This document shows, one piece after another, positions 27,339 to 36,191 of a stretch of 64,000 bases of DNA (the stretch's first letter is position 1; every line of letters begins with the position of its first letter). The notes under the pieces are model-generated. The model saw only the letters and a list, made by a program, of their open reading frames with translations, was not told the origin of the DNA and searched no databases. This DNA comes from Neofamilia massiliensis (GTDB taxonomy: Bacteria; Bacillota; Clostridia; Tissierellales; Peptoniphilaceae): NCBI RefSeq assembly GCF_001299475.1, contig NZ_CYUJ01000003.1, forward strand, positions 62,001 through 126,000, given 5' to 3'. Made by a program: the position numbers and the translations under genes.

Positions 27339-27444
27339 ATGAATATAAGTTCAGTTTGTATTATATCTCAAATTGAAAAATAATTCAAGCACTATTGTTC
27401 GTATTGAAAGTTATAAATGCACATTAGTTCAGGAGGTTAAAGTT

Positions 27445-27846
27445 ATGGCTTTTGCGGATAGATTAAAGGATTTTCGTGAAAAAGAAAAGTTAAGTCAAGC
27501 AGATTTTGCAAAGATGATAGGAATAAGTACAAGAACTCTTGTACATTATGAAGACGGAGAAAGATACCCAAGAGATGTCGAGGTTTACAAAAAAATAGCT
27601 GAAGTTATGGACTGTGATTACAATTATCTTCTAGAAGAAAGTGATGAGTTTTTAAATAGAGTTTATAACATGGGTGGCAAAAGAGAATTAGAAAAAGCTA
27701 GAGCATTAACAGAAGGTCTAAGCTCTTTATTTGCTGGTGGAGAAATTTCTGACGAAGATAAAGATGCTGCTTTTGAAGCTATTACTCGTGCTTATTGGGA
27801 GGCTAAAAGAGAAAACAAGAAATATGGTCGTAAGAAAAAAGATTAG
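27445..27846 (+). CDS. XRE-family repressor (ImmR-like)
   Basis: 133 aa. The N-terminal helix-turn-helix (FREKEKLSQADFAKMIGIST, then TRTLVHYEDGERYP) is typical of XRE/cro. ATG at 27445 with AGGAGG nine bases upstream; the open frame begins earlier but without support. It is followed by an ImmA-type metalloprotease, the pair that in ICEBs1 keeps the element silent until the protease cleaves the repressor. Confidence 0.88.
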   Translation: MAFADRLKDFREKEKLSQADFAKMIGISTRTLVHYEDGERYPRDVEVYKKIAEVMDCDYNYLLEESDEFLNRVYNMGGKRELEKARALTEGLSSLFAGGEISDEDKDAAFEAITRAYWEAKRENKKYGRKKKD

Positions 27847-27854
27847 GTGATTTT

Positions 27855-28403
27855 ATGAGCATGAATCGCTATATATATGATAAGGTTAATCGACTTATAA
27901 AAAAATATAAGACACGAGATCCTATCGAATTAATAGAAGCTTTGAATATTAACCTGGTATATCTACCTGAAACAAAAATACTTTTAGGAATGTACCATTA
28001 TATTCAAAGGAACAGATTTATTTTTATCAGTAGCAACACAAATTTTAATAGAAAGACTATATTAGCACATGAATTAGGTCACGATCAACTTCACAGAGAT
28101 TATTGTATGAGTGGCGGAGCTTTCCATGACCAAACAGTGCTAAACCCTACAAATAAATTTGAAACTGAAGCTAATATTTTTGCAGCTCATTTATTAATAA
28201 GTGATGAAGATATCCTAGATAATATCAATGATCAAGTTTGTGATTATGAAATCGCTGGACAGTTAGGCGTAGATATAAATTTACTAAATTTAAAAATTTC
28301 TGAGTTAGCAAAAATGGGCAAGTTTAATAAACCAGTTAATGTTAATATACCTCAGGGAGATTTTCTTAAAAATTATCGCCCTGAACATGATGATTATTAT
28401 TAG
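27855..28403 (+). CDS. ImmA/IrrE family metallo-endopeptidase
   Basis: 182 aa with zinc motif AHELGHDQLH (HExxH) and a downstream NKFETEANIFAAHLL helix carrying the third ligand Glu. Expected to cleave the XRE repressor encoded just upstream (8-base gap) and so trigger element induction. ATG at 27855 with AGGTGA upstream. Confidence 0.9.
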   Translation: MSMNRYIYDKVNRLIKKYKTRDPIELIEALNINLVYLPETKILLGMYHYIQRNRFIFISSNTNFNRKTILAHELGHDQLHRDYCMSGGAFHDQTVLNPTNKFETEANIFAAHLLISDEDILDNINDQVCDYEIAGQLGVDINLLNLKISELAKMGKFNKPVNVNIPQGDFLKNYRPEHDDYY

Positions 28404-28411
28404 GAGACTCT

Positions 28412-28894
28412 ATGGGAATTTTTATTGCAGGATATTTTTTATTAATCCTTTCTGGAATAGTTTTCTATTATCTCATCACTACCTACTCTGTAAAAATTTC
28501 AGCATTTTTAATTGATTTTATAGTTGTAGGTTTAGGATTTTACATATCCATAAAAGATAAACTAGATAGCAAATTAGCTATTCCCCTTTCAATTACAGTA
28601 GTAATAATTTATGGAATATTGCTAGTTTTAATAAATCGAAAGCTACCAAAGGTTAGCAGATTTTTAAACTATATAATTGCTTTTATAGGCTCATCAGTCG
28701 CCCTATGGTTGGCACTTGATTTTATAACAAACACTCTAGCCGCTTTTAAAATAATAGGTCAAACTTATCATCAATTACCAATAACAAAAAGTATGATGAT
28801 AAATTCCTTTATACATTATGTAATTGTATTCTTGATTAGTATTCCAGTGTTTAAAGGTAGAATGAAATTTATACTTGGAGGAAATTATGAGTAG
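28412..28894 (+). CDS. membrane protein of unknown function, 160 aa
   Basis: Five hydrophobic segments are visible, starting GIFIAGYFLLILSGIVFYYL. No family recognised. It starts eight bases after the ImmA stop with TAGGAGA upstream and its end overlaps the rhuM start, so it belongs to the same operon. It could be an entry-exclusion or regulatory membrane partner; that is only a guess from position. Confidence 0.65.
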   Translation: MGIFIAGYFLLILSGIVFYYLITTYSVKISAFLIDFIVVGLGFYISIKDKLDSKLAIPLSITVVIIYGILLVLINRKLPKVSRFLNYIIAFIGSSVALWLALDFITNTLAAFKIIGQTYHQLPITKSMMINSFIHYVIVFLISIPVFKGRMKFILGGNYE

Positions 28895-29960
28895 AGAAAT
28901 GGATAAAAATAAAGACGAAAATCAGAAAAAAAAAGAACTTCAAATTAGGTCCTCTGCTGCTGAATACTTGACTTTTGTTGCAGCAAATGGTGATGATCAA
29001 GAAGCTATCGAAATTAGATATGAAGATGAGAATATTTGGCTAACTCAAAAAATGATGGCAGCTCTTTATGATGTAAGTGTATCGGCAATAAATCAGCATC
29101 TAAAAAAAATATTTGACGATAACGAACTAGACGAAAATTCAGTTATTAAGAAATACTTAATAACTGCAAACGACGGAAAATCATATAATACAAAACACTA
29201 TAACCTACAAGCAATTATTGCAGTAGGGTTTAAAGTAAATAACGAACGTGCTGTCCAATTTAGAAAGTGGGCAAACCAAATTGTAAAAGATTTTACAATT
29301 AAAGGTTGGGCAATGGATGATGAAAGACTCAAGAATTCTGGCACAAAACTTACCAAGGATTATTTCGAAAAATTACTTGTAAAAATTCGTGAGATTCGAT
29401 TATCTGAAAGAAGATTCTATCAAAAAATCACAGATATTTATGCCACTTCTTTAGACTATGATCCATCTGCAAAAGCAACAAAAAGATTTTTTGCAGCTAT
29501 TCAAAACAAATTGCACTATGCAATTCATGGAAAAACTGCAGCTGAATTAATTGTAGATAGAGCCAACCACAAAACTAAAAATATGGGACTTACTACTTGG
29601 GAAGGATCTCCAGATTCAAAAATTCATAAATATGATGTAGTTGTTGCAAAAAATTATCTAAATGAAGAAGAATTAAATCAAATGCAAAGAATTGTTTCAT
29701 CATATTTGGACATGGCAGAACTACAAGCAGAAAGGCATATCCCTATGACTATGGAAGATTGGGAAAAAAGATTAAATGGATTTTTACAATTATGGGATAA
29801 AGAAATCTTAAACGATGCAGGAAAAGTGTCTGCAGCTCTTGCTAAAAAGCACGCAGAGAGTGAGTTTGAAAAATATAGAATTATACAAGATAGACTTTAC
29901 AAAAGTGATTTTGATAAGTTCTTAGAACTAGAAAATGATACTAAAAAATTAGAAGAATAA
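28887..29960 (+). CDS. RhuM family protein
   Basis: 357 aa. The N-terminal ~110 residues match the RhuM (virulence protein) family, with IEIRYEDENIWLTQKMMAAL, YDVSVSAINQHLKKIF and RAVQFRKWANQIVKDF. The C-terminal part contains a segment common in this family (AAIQNKLHYAIHGKTAAELI). RhuM-type proteins are frequent next to RM systems and on mobile elements; the biochemical role is unknown. ATG at 28887 has GGAGG upstream and overlaps the previous gene by 8 bases. Confidence 0.85.
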   Translation: MSREMDKNKDENQKKKELQIRSSAAEYLTFVAANGDDQEAIEIRYEDENIWLTQKMMAALYDVSVSAINQHLKKIFDDNELDENSVIKKYLITANDGKSYNTKHYNLQAIIAVGFKVNNERAVQFRKWANQIVKDFTIKGWAMDDERLKNSGTKLTKDYFEKLLVKIREIRLSERRFYQKITDIYATSLDYDPSAKATKRFFAAIQNKLHYAIHGKTAAELIVDRANHKTKNMGLTTWEGSPDSKIHKYDVVVAKNYLNEEELNQMQRIVSSYLDMAELQAERHIPMTMEDWEKRLNGFLQLWDKEILNDAGKVSAALAKKHAESEFEKYRIIQDRLYKSDFDKFLELENDTKKLEE

Positions 29961-30002
29961 CTTAATATACGCTTAATGCTTATAACTTTAATAGCAAGCA
30001 CA

Positions 30003-30125
30003 GTAAGTGTACGGACACTTACGAAAAAATTAATGGAGCAGACCTTTACGGAATGCTCCATTTTTTTAATTTTTACCTTGTTAGGGAGAACCCTAAGACC
30101 CCGAAATATATTTTATAAAGGAGAA
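30003..30125. promoter_or_regulatory. putative oriT/relaxosome region upstream of mobC
   Basis: Between rhuM and mobC there are two perfect inverted repeats: GTAAGTGT-ACGG-ACACTTAC (30003-30022) and TTAGGG-AGAA-CCCTAA (30081-30096), the latter followed by GACCCCG. Small repeats just upstream of mobC/mobA are the usual place of oriT. A terminator lies between them. Confidence 0.5.
30033..30067 (+). terminator. intrinsic terminator after rhuM
   Basis: Stem AATGGAGCA / TGCTCCATT with TTTTTTT, about 70 bases past the rhuM stop and before mobC. Confidence 0.85.
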
Positions 30126-30129
30126 TAAA

Positions 30130-30486
30130 ATGGCAAATAGATTTAGAAATGAAAGAATAGAAATAAAACTAACTAAAGAAGAAAAGGAAGTTTTTGAAAA
30201 GAAAATGAAACTTGCTAATTGTAAAACTATGTCCCACTTTCTTAGAAAGTGTGTATTAGAAAAAGAGATTTATGTTGTAGATTTAGAACCATTTAGAAAC
30301 CTACAATGGCTACTTTCAAATGCAACAAATAATATAAACCAAATTGCAAAAGCTACTAATACAACTGGAATTATTTACAAAAATGAAATCGAATCAATGA
30401 ATAAACAGATAGAAAAATTATCAAAAGAAATATGGCAGATCCATTCCTTACTTCTTAATAAGTCAAAAGGAAATTATGGTGATTAG
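30130..30486 (+). CDS. mobC: MobC-type relaxosome accessory protein
   Basis: 118 aa. N-terminal ribbon-helix-helix-like region (RIEIKLTKEEKEVFEKKM, MSHFLRKCVL) and C-terminal NNINQIAKATN helix typical of bacterial MobC relaxosome proteins, which bind oriT next to the relaxase. AAAGGAG before the ATG. Ends one base before the relaxase start. Confidence 0.87.
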   Translation: MANRFRNERIEIKLTKEEKEVFEKKMKLANCKTMSHFLRKCVLEKEIYVVDLEPFRNLQWLLSNATNNINQIAKATNTTGIIYKNEIESMNKQIEKLSKEIWQIHSLLLNKSKGNYGD

Positions 30487-30487
30487 T

Positions 30488-31819
30488 ATGGCAATTACAA
30501 AAATACATCCTATAAAATCAACTCTAAATTTGGCAATAGACTATATAACTAAGAGTGAAAAAACTGATGAAAAAGTCTTGGTATCTTCATTTAAATGACA
30601 TCCACCTACTGCTCATATTCAATTTATAAAAAGACGAGAAGATAATGATACTAAAGGTACAGTTTTGGCTAGACATTTAATCCAATCTTTTCTACCAGGA
30701 GAGGTTGATCCTATAAAAGCTCACGAAATTGGAATGGAATTATGTAAGAAAATTTTAAAAGAAGATTATGAATTTGTTTTTGCAACTCATATAGATAGAG
30801 GGCATATCCACAACCATATAATCTTTAATAATGTTAAATACAAGACTGGCAAATGCTACCAATCTAACAAAAAATCTTACCACAAAATCAGGTATCAAAG
30901 TGACGAATTATGTAAAGAAAATAAGCTTACAGTCATTGATGAATACTATGAAGCTTACAAAAGAAAATATAAAACTGCTGGTAAGTCTTGGTACGAATAT
31001 GACCAAAATAAGAAAGGAAATTCTTGGAAGTCTAAACTGCAATTTGATATAGATAGAATGATTAATAAGTCTAAAACGTGGGAAGAGTTTTTAGAAAATA
31101 TGAAGTCTCTTGATTATGAAATTAAGTTTTGTAAACACATTGCTTTTCGTCATAAAGATAAGCAAAGATTTACAAGATCGAAGACTATCGGAGAAGATTA
31201 TACTGAAGAAAAAATCAAAGAAAGAATAGATTTAGCTATCAAAAATAAAGCTAATCCTATTAAAAAACGAGTAGGAAATGTTATTGATATATCTACTAAT
31301 GAAAAAGCACAATCCTCTAAAGGTTACGAAGTTTGGGCAAGAAAACACAATATCAAAACAATGGCTGATTCAATAATTAAACTTAGAGAACAAGGAATTA
31401 ATTCAATCACTCAACTAGATGATCTAATCAAAAAATCTGCTGATGATAGACAAGACTTGTTGGATAAAATAAAGAAGATTGAAACTGAAATGAAGAGTTT
31501 ATCTCAAGATATGGAAAATATAAATACTATAAATAAGTATCGTGAAATCTATAAATACCATAAGAAAAATCCTGAAGACAAGCAATTTGTAGATGAGTAT
31601 TATAGTGAACTTTCCGTCTACAAAATAGCTGCTAAAGAAATTTTAGAAAACTATAAAAAGCTTCCAAAAACAAAAGAAATACTATCAAATCTCGATAAAT
31701 TGCAAGAAAAAAAGAACACCCTTATGCAAGAGTATTCTTTAAATAAAGAACAATTTTCTGACCTTGTTCAATATAGGAAAAACTATGAAAATTATTATGG
31801 AAAGGAAGTAGAGAGGTAA
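30488..31819 (+). pseudogene. MobA/VirD2-type relaxase with in-frame UGA at codon 37
   Basis: The frame reads MAITKIHPIKSTLNLAIDYI, through KVLVSSFK, then TGA at 30596-30598, then continues HPPTAHIQF...GTVLARHLIQSF. The rest is full length (443 codons) with the metal-binding motif HIDRGHIHNHIIFN and a long helical C-terminus. Relatives have a Cys before this His, so a TGC/TGT to TGA change explains the stop. Without readthrough only 36 residues are made, although an internal TTG at 30665 could start a protein that lacks the probable N-terminal catalytic Tyr. Starts one base after mobC. Confidence 0.8.
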
Positions 31820-31832
31820 ACCTTCTCTACTT
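31804..31832. terminator. hairpin between convergent relaxase and res genes
   Basis: GAAGTAGAGAGG / CCTTCTCTACTTC with loop TAAA, covering the relaxase stop and reaching the res stop. No clear T-run, so its efficiency is doubtful; it may serve both directions. Confidence 0.45.
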
Positions 31833-34076
31833 CTATATCTCATCAAGCAAATTATCCAATTCACTTACAAAAGTATCTAGTTTGTCATTTCTTAAATATT
31901 CAAAAAATATTTCATAATCATTTGGACTTAGAAAATGAAAAAGATACTTTTCTTTGATTCCAGACGCTTCTAACTTTTCATTTAACAACTTAAAATGTTC
32001 TCTTGCCGCTCTATTTTTACCTTTATTTTCAGCAGAATCATCTTTATTATCTTTAATTTCAATAACAACGTAAATATCTTCATCACTTTTTAATTTTAGT
32101 ATAAAATCAGGATTAAAATTTGCAATTTTTGTATGAGAATTCATTTTATATGAGTACTCTATACTATAAAATCCCATATCTCTTGATTTAATCCAAGCAT
32201 CTATTTTCTGAGCATTTTTATTATCTGTAAGATATTTTTTTATAAATTTATATTCTGGATCTCTTGTTGATATTACTAGATTTAGGGGTGTTTTAAAATC
32301 AAAAAAATTTATTTCATTGCAAGCCTTTCTTGGCAAGTTATCATCTTCTAAAAATTTTTCTATTATTTCCCTCTGTTCTTCATTTGAGATTTCGTCTTTA
32401 TATCTATCTGAATAAAAAAGCATTGAATCCGTTCTAAATGATAATATTCCTCTTGTTTCATCTCTTATATCATTTGTGTTAACCTCAATAAAATCAGTTG
32501 ATTTGATAGAATTTATTACAGTTTTACTTCTTGATCTAAATAATGTTGAAAATGCAGTAAATATTTTATTCGCATTTTCTTCTATTAAGATATCTCCTTC
32601 TATACCTGCATTTTGCATAGAATTTTTAATAATTTCTTTCAACTTTTCTCTAGGGGGTAAATTATCTTTTGAATAAACTTCATCTCCAAGACCTAGTATT
32701 TCCGTTTCCCAGTCTCTTAACCTAAATTCATGGTATATCTTATCTAAAACTTCATCTACAGTTTTAGTTCTCAACTTTATGTCATATTTAATATTGGTAT
32801 TTTTACCCGTTAATAAATTTTCATATTCTGTTTCTTTTTTTGAGGATAAAATTTGACTTTTAAGTTTTATACCTTGATTCCAAGATTTTTTATAATTTAA
32901 TTGCTTAGATTCCGTATTAACTTCTTTTTCCTCTTTATCGTACAGCAAATTTTTAACTGAAAAATTATATTTATTCCTATCTCCCTCAAATTTTACAGTA
33001 CTTATTATTTTCGTTTCTATTTCAAGAACTTCATTAACTAAAGATTTTATATTTTTACTCCAACTATCGTGATTAAATACTATAACTGAAGGTTGAGGAG
33101 TAGAATATTCAGGTGGGATTCTAAGACCTCTTCCTAACACTTGAGCAATTAATAGCTTAGAATTAAAGGCTCTATCTTCCCATGGCACAATTTGAAATAC
33201 ATTTTTAACATCCCATCCTTCTGTAAGCATACTAACCGAAATTATCCATTCAAAAGAATTTTCTTTCTCATCTACAAAATCTAACATTTTTAGATTTGCC
33301 TTATGCTTTTTATCAGATGTTACTATAAGAACTTTTCTTTCAGCTTTTTCTCTGTTTATTTGTTCAAAATCACATAAAAAATCAATAAAATCTTCATATA
33401 GATTCTTTGCACTTCTAATATCCTTTGTAATTAAAATTGAAATGGGCTTAATTTTACTGTATTTTATCTTATTATTTTCATGATTTTTATGAATTTTTTG
33501 AAATTTGTATTCTCTATCTCTAGAAACATCATCTTTCTGAACATAATCTATAGATTTTACAACTTTATCATCTATAGCACTTCTTAGCGAATACCTGTAT
33601 ATAACATCATTAAAATATTCGTCATCTATATATGCAGTGCCTGTAAATCCAAGTATATATCTAAAATTATAAGTTTCATTTAAAAGAAATGCTTTCCATT
33701 TTTTTATATCTTTTTCGTTTGTTTTATTAAAAATATGGTGAGATTCATCGTTTAAAACAAGTGTATCTTCACCTCCATTTTTAAAACTATCTTTTATAGA
33801 AGATCCAGTAGATTCATATACTGCATGTATATTTTCTATACATATATCTCCTTCTATTATTGTTGAATTTGCATTTATTATCCTAGGTAGTATATTTTTG
33901 GATTCTTCAGGTATTGCATTCCTTAATTCTGGATTTGAAACTAAATCTTCAAATTTTTCTGTCAACCCTTTTTCAATTGTTAATGAAGGACATAAAACTA
34001 ATACCCTTTTTACTAGTTTTTCCGATAATAAAATCTGAGCTATTCCATATATAACATATGACTTACCTGTACCTGT
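31833..34076 (-). pseudogene. type III restriction subunit Res, C-terminal fragment (gene split in the P-loop)
   Basis: About 747 codons starting inside the Walker A sequence (TGTGKSYVIYG). Helicase motifs follow: LNDESHH (motif II), GFTGTAY (motif III) and AQVLGRGLRIP (motif VI). The C-terminal PD-(D/E)xK nuclease core is NPDFILK...VVIEIKDNKDD. The N-terminal ~105 residues of the same gene are at 40987-41304, separated by a 6.9-kb insert. The joined protein would be of ordinary Res size. As it stands the ATPase cannot be made whole, so restriction should be inactive. Confidence 0.88.
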
Positions 34077-34109
34077 GGATAGAAAATCAAACAATTATAT
34101 CTGGAAGAC

Positions 34110-34358
34110 TAATATTTGATTACTTTATTAAATTATTAACATCATCCTCTATTCAAAATACATTCTCTGCATTGATAATATGTATAATTTTATCGCTATT
34201 AAGAATTTCTTCTATTTTTTCACCAATAAATCTAGACTTTATGTTGTAATTTTTTAAGTTTTTTGTAGGAATCTAAGGAAGTTTTTCTCCATCATTTACA
34301 TAATACCATCTATATCATCAGCATCTTTTGTTAAAACCCTTCTAACTTCCATTTTCAT
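34110..34358 (-). pseudogene. decayed unknown ORF
   Basis: An ATG with GGGAG upstream opens MKMEVRRVLTKDADDIDGIM, then the frame breaks. In the next frame YYVNDGEKLP, IPTKNLKNYNIKSRFIGEK and EEILNSDKIIHIINAENVF follow with three stops. No family recognised. Confidence 0.5.
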
Positions 34359-34438
34359 TTATAACATCTCCCTCTTTGGTTAACTTTTCTCTTTTAATGG
34401 TTGATAGAAGTGTTCTATATGCCTTTAGAGATTATTAA

Positions 34439-35374
34439 CTAATGCTTCACTACCTCCAATAAAATGGAAGTTTCTGTTGCATTCACCCTTACTAGTCCAC
34501 CTATTGGAAATGTTGCAAAGGGGAATACGTGTCCAAAATCAACATTAAATACAATAGGTATATTTTTAAGTTGTTTTTTAGTTGATACTATTCTTTGAAT
34601 TACATTTATATCTATTTTACAACTATCATCAAATCGCCCAAATAATATTCCTTTTACTCCATTAAATTTTAAGATTTGAATTAAAGATTGCAAATTTCTT
34701 TCGAACTCGGCAGCGAAATAATTCCCCATAATATTATCATCTTCCAAAAATAATATCTTGTTCTTTAAGTTAGGCATAAATTTTGTTCCTTGCAAAAGAT
34801 TCAGTGTGCAAAGGTTTCCTCCTATAAGTTCTCCCTCACAACTTCCTTCCTGTATAAGATAGTATTCTTTTGCATCTTTAGATGGTCTTATATTATACTT
34901 ATCAGAATTCATAAGACATCTTTCAAAATATGAATATGTATAGTCAGTTTCTTTTTCAAAGCCAAAACTTGAGAAATGGGGTCCATGATAAGTAACTAAA
35001 CCTGTCTTAGAATAAATGGCATTAAGCAAAGCAGTAATATCAGAAAATCCACATATAATTTTGGGATTAGCCTCTATTAAAGAATAATCTATATACTCCA
35101 ATATTTGATTAACATTAAATCCGCCTATGCAGGTAAGTATAGCCTTAACATTTTTATCTAAAAAGGCTTCGTGTAAATCTTCAACACGAGACTCGATACT
35201 TGAAGAGTTCACTTCATCAATTTCACGACTGTTTCGTGAAAAAGTTATTTTAAAACCTTTTTCCGTTAACAATGTTAAAGCCTTATCAAAAGTATCTTGC
35301 CTTACTACACTCAAACTTCGAGAAGGAGCTATAACCCTTATCTCATCTCCAATTTTTAATTTATTAGCAATCAT
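34439..35374 (-). CDS. S66 family peptidase (LD-carboxypeptidase/MccF-like)
   Basis: 311 aa. The N-terminal IRVIAPSRS, nucleophile-elbow ICGFSDITALL (Ser ~114) and C-terminal FGHVFP catalytic His are the S66 pattern. LD-carboxypeptidases trim murein tetrapeptides, while MccF homologues cleave peptide-nucleotide antibiotics such as microcin C; on a resistance insert the MccF-like role is attractive but unproven. It has no signal peptide, so it is cytoplasmic. GGAGGAGT before the ATG at 35374. Confidence 0.86.
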   Translation of the reverse strand: MIANKLKIGDEIRVIAPSRSLSVVRQDTFDKALTLLTEKGFKITFSRNSREIDEVNSSSIESRVEDLHEAFLDKNVKAILTCIGGFNVNQILEYIDYSLIEANPKIICGFSDITALLNAIYSKTGLVTYHGPHFSSFGFEKETDYTYSYFERCLMNSDKYNIRPSKDAKEYYLIQEGSCEGELIGGNLCTLNLLQGTKFMPNLKNKILFLEDDNIMGNYFAAEFERNLQSLIQILKFNGVKGILFGRFDDSCKIDINVIQRIVSTKKQLKNIPIVFNVDFGHVFPFATFPIGGLVRVNATETSILLEVVKH

Positions 35375-36191
35375 TTAAACACTCCTCCTGAATATGTTAT
35401 ATTAAATATTCCAATTCATAACTTCTCATGCACTACTTACAACAATTATACCCAATTGCTCTAACCAATGCATGAATGCTTTCAATAAAAATCCCTGAAA
35501 CCCTTATGTTAAAACATTTATGCACCCTGTCACTATTATGACACGTTCCTCGGTGGCAAGAAAAAAATGTCCAGATTATTTGATCTGCCCCTTTGAAATT
35601 TATTATTTTATTATAAATAAGTTTTCAAGCCAATATTAGTTTAATATAGAATAAAAGATATACATCCCTCTCTACAATATGATATTTATCACTTTCACTT
35701 CGATAAATATCTATGTATTCAATCTTATCTTTTACAAGATTATGTGTCAATAATACAGCATATAGACTTACTACTTCTGATAATGTCTCTGCTTATGTTA
35801 CTTCATCCTTAGAGAATGGGCAATCCAAAATAATCTGTTCTAACACTATAGAAATCCTCAAAATAATCTTTATGAAAGTCCCGAAAACTGCCTTGATCTT
35901 ATGTTCAATTTTATTACGTAGGGATTCCCCCACTTCATTTGATTTGAATAGAATATTTCCACTTTGAATATATGTCTTTTACTTCATAAAATTCAATTTG
36001 ATCCAAATACTCGTTTTAAATCTGTCATCTAAATTATATTTTTCCTATCATTCAGAAGTAAAAAAACACCAATTTCATTTTTTTAGTAATGTACTACCAT
36101 TCAAGTTTTCTAATTGATACAGGTATGCTCCCTCATCAACTATTTTAAAACTATGATTTCTCGATTCTATTTTAAATTTTATATTTAGGCC
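35375..36191. other. gene-poor spacer with decayed frames between S66 peptidase and tet gene
   Basis: Left: repeat copy A (35424-35549). Right: a minus-strand decayed frame at about 35640-35955 with pieces KSNEVGESLRNKIEHKIKAV and TLSEVVSLYAVLLTHNLVKD interrupted by stops; no family recognised. No clear terminator for the tet gene was seen. Confidence 0.5.
35424..35549. repeat. ~126-bp direct repeat, copy A
   Basis: Imperfect copy of 40860-40987 in the same orientation; the outer 30 bases (ending ..CTATTATGACACGTTCC) are nearly identical. Both copies stop matching right after GTTCC, the point where copy B meets the res gene, so this is a repeated mobile-element end. Confidence 0.7.

Noticed and set aside
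14166-30598. Alternative genetic code or selenocysteine as explanation for the two in-frame UGA codons
   Set aside because: UGA is a normal stop in neighbouring genes (rimI, tsaB, response regulator), UGG is used for Trp throughout, and no SECIS-like hairpin follows either UGA.
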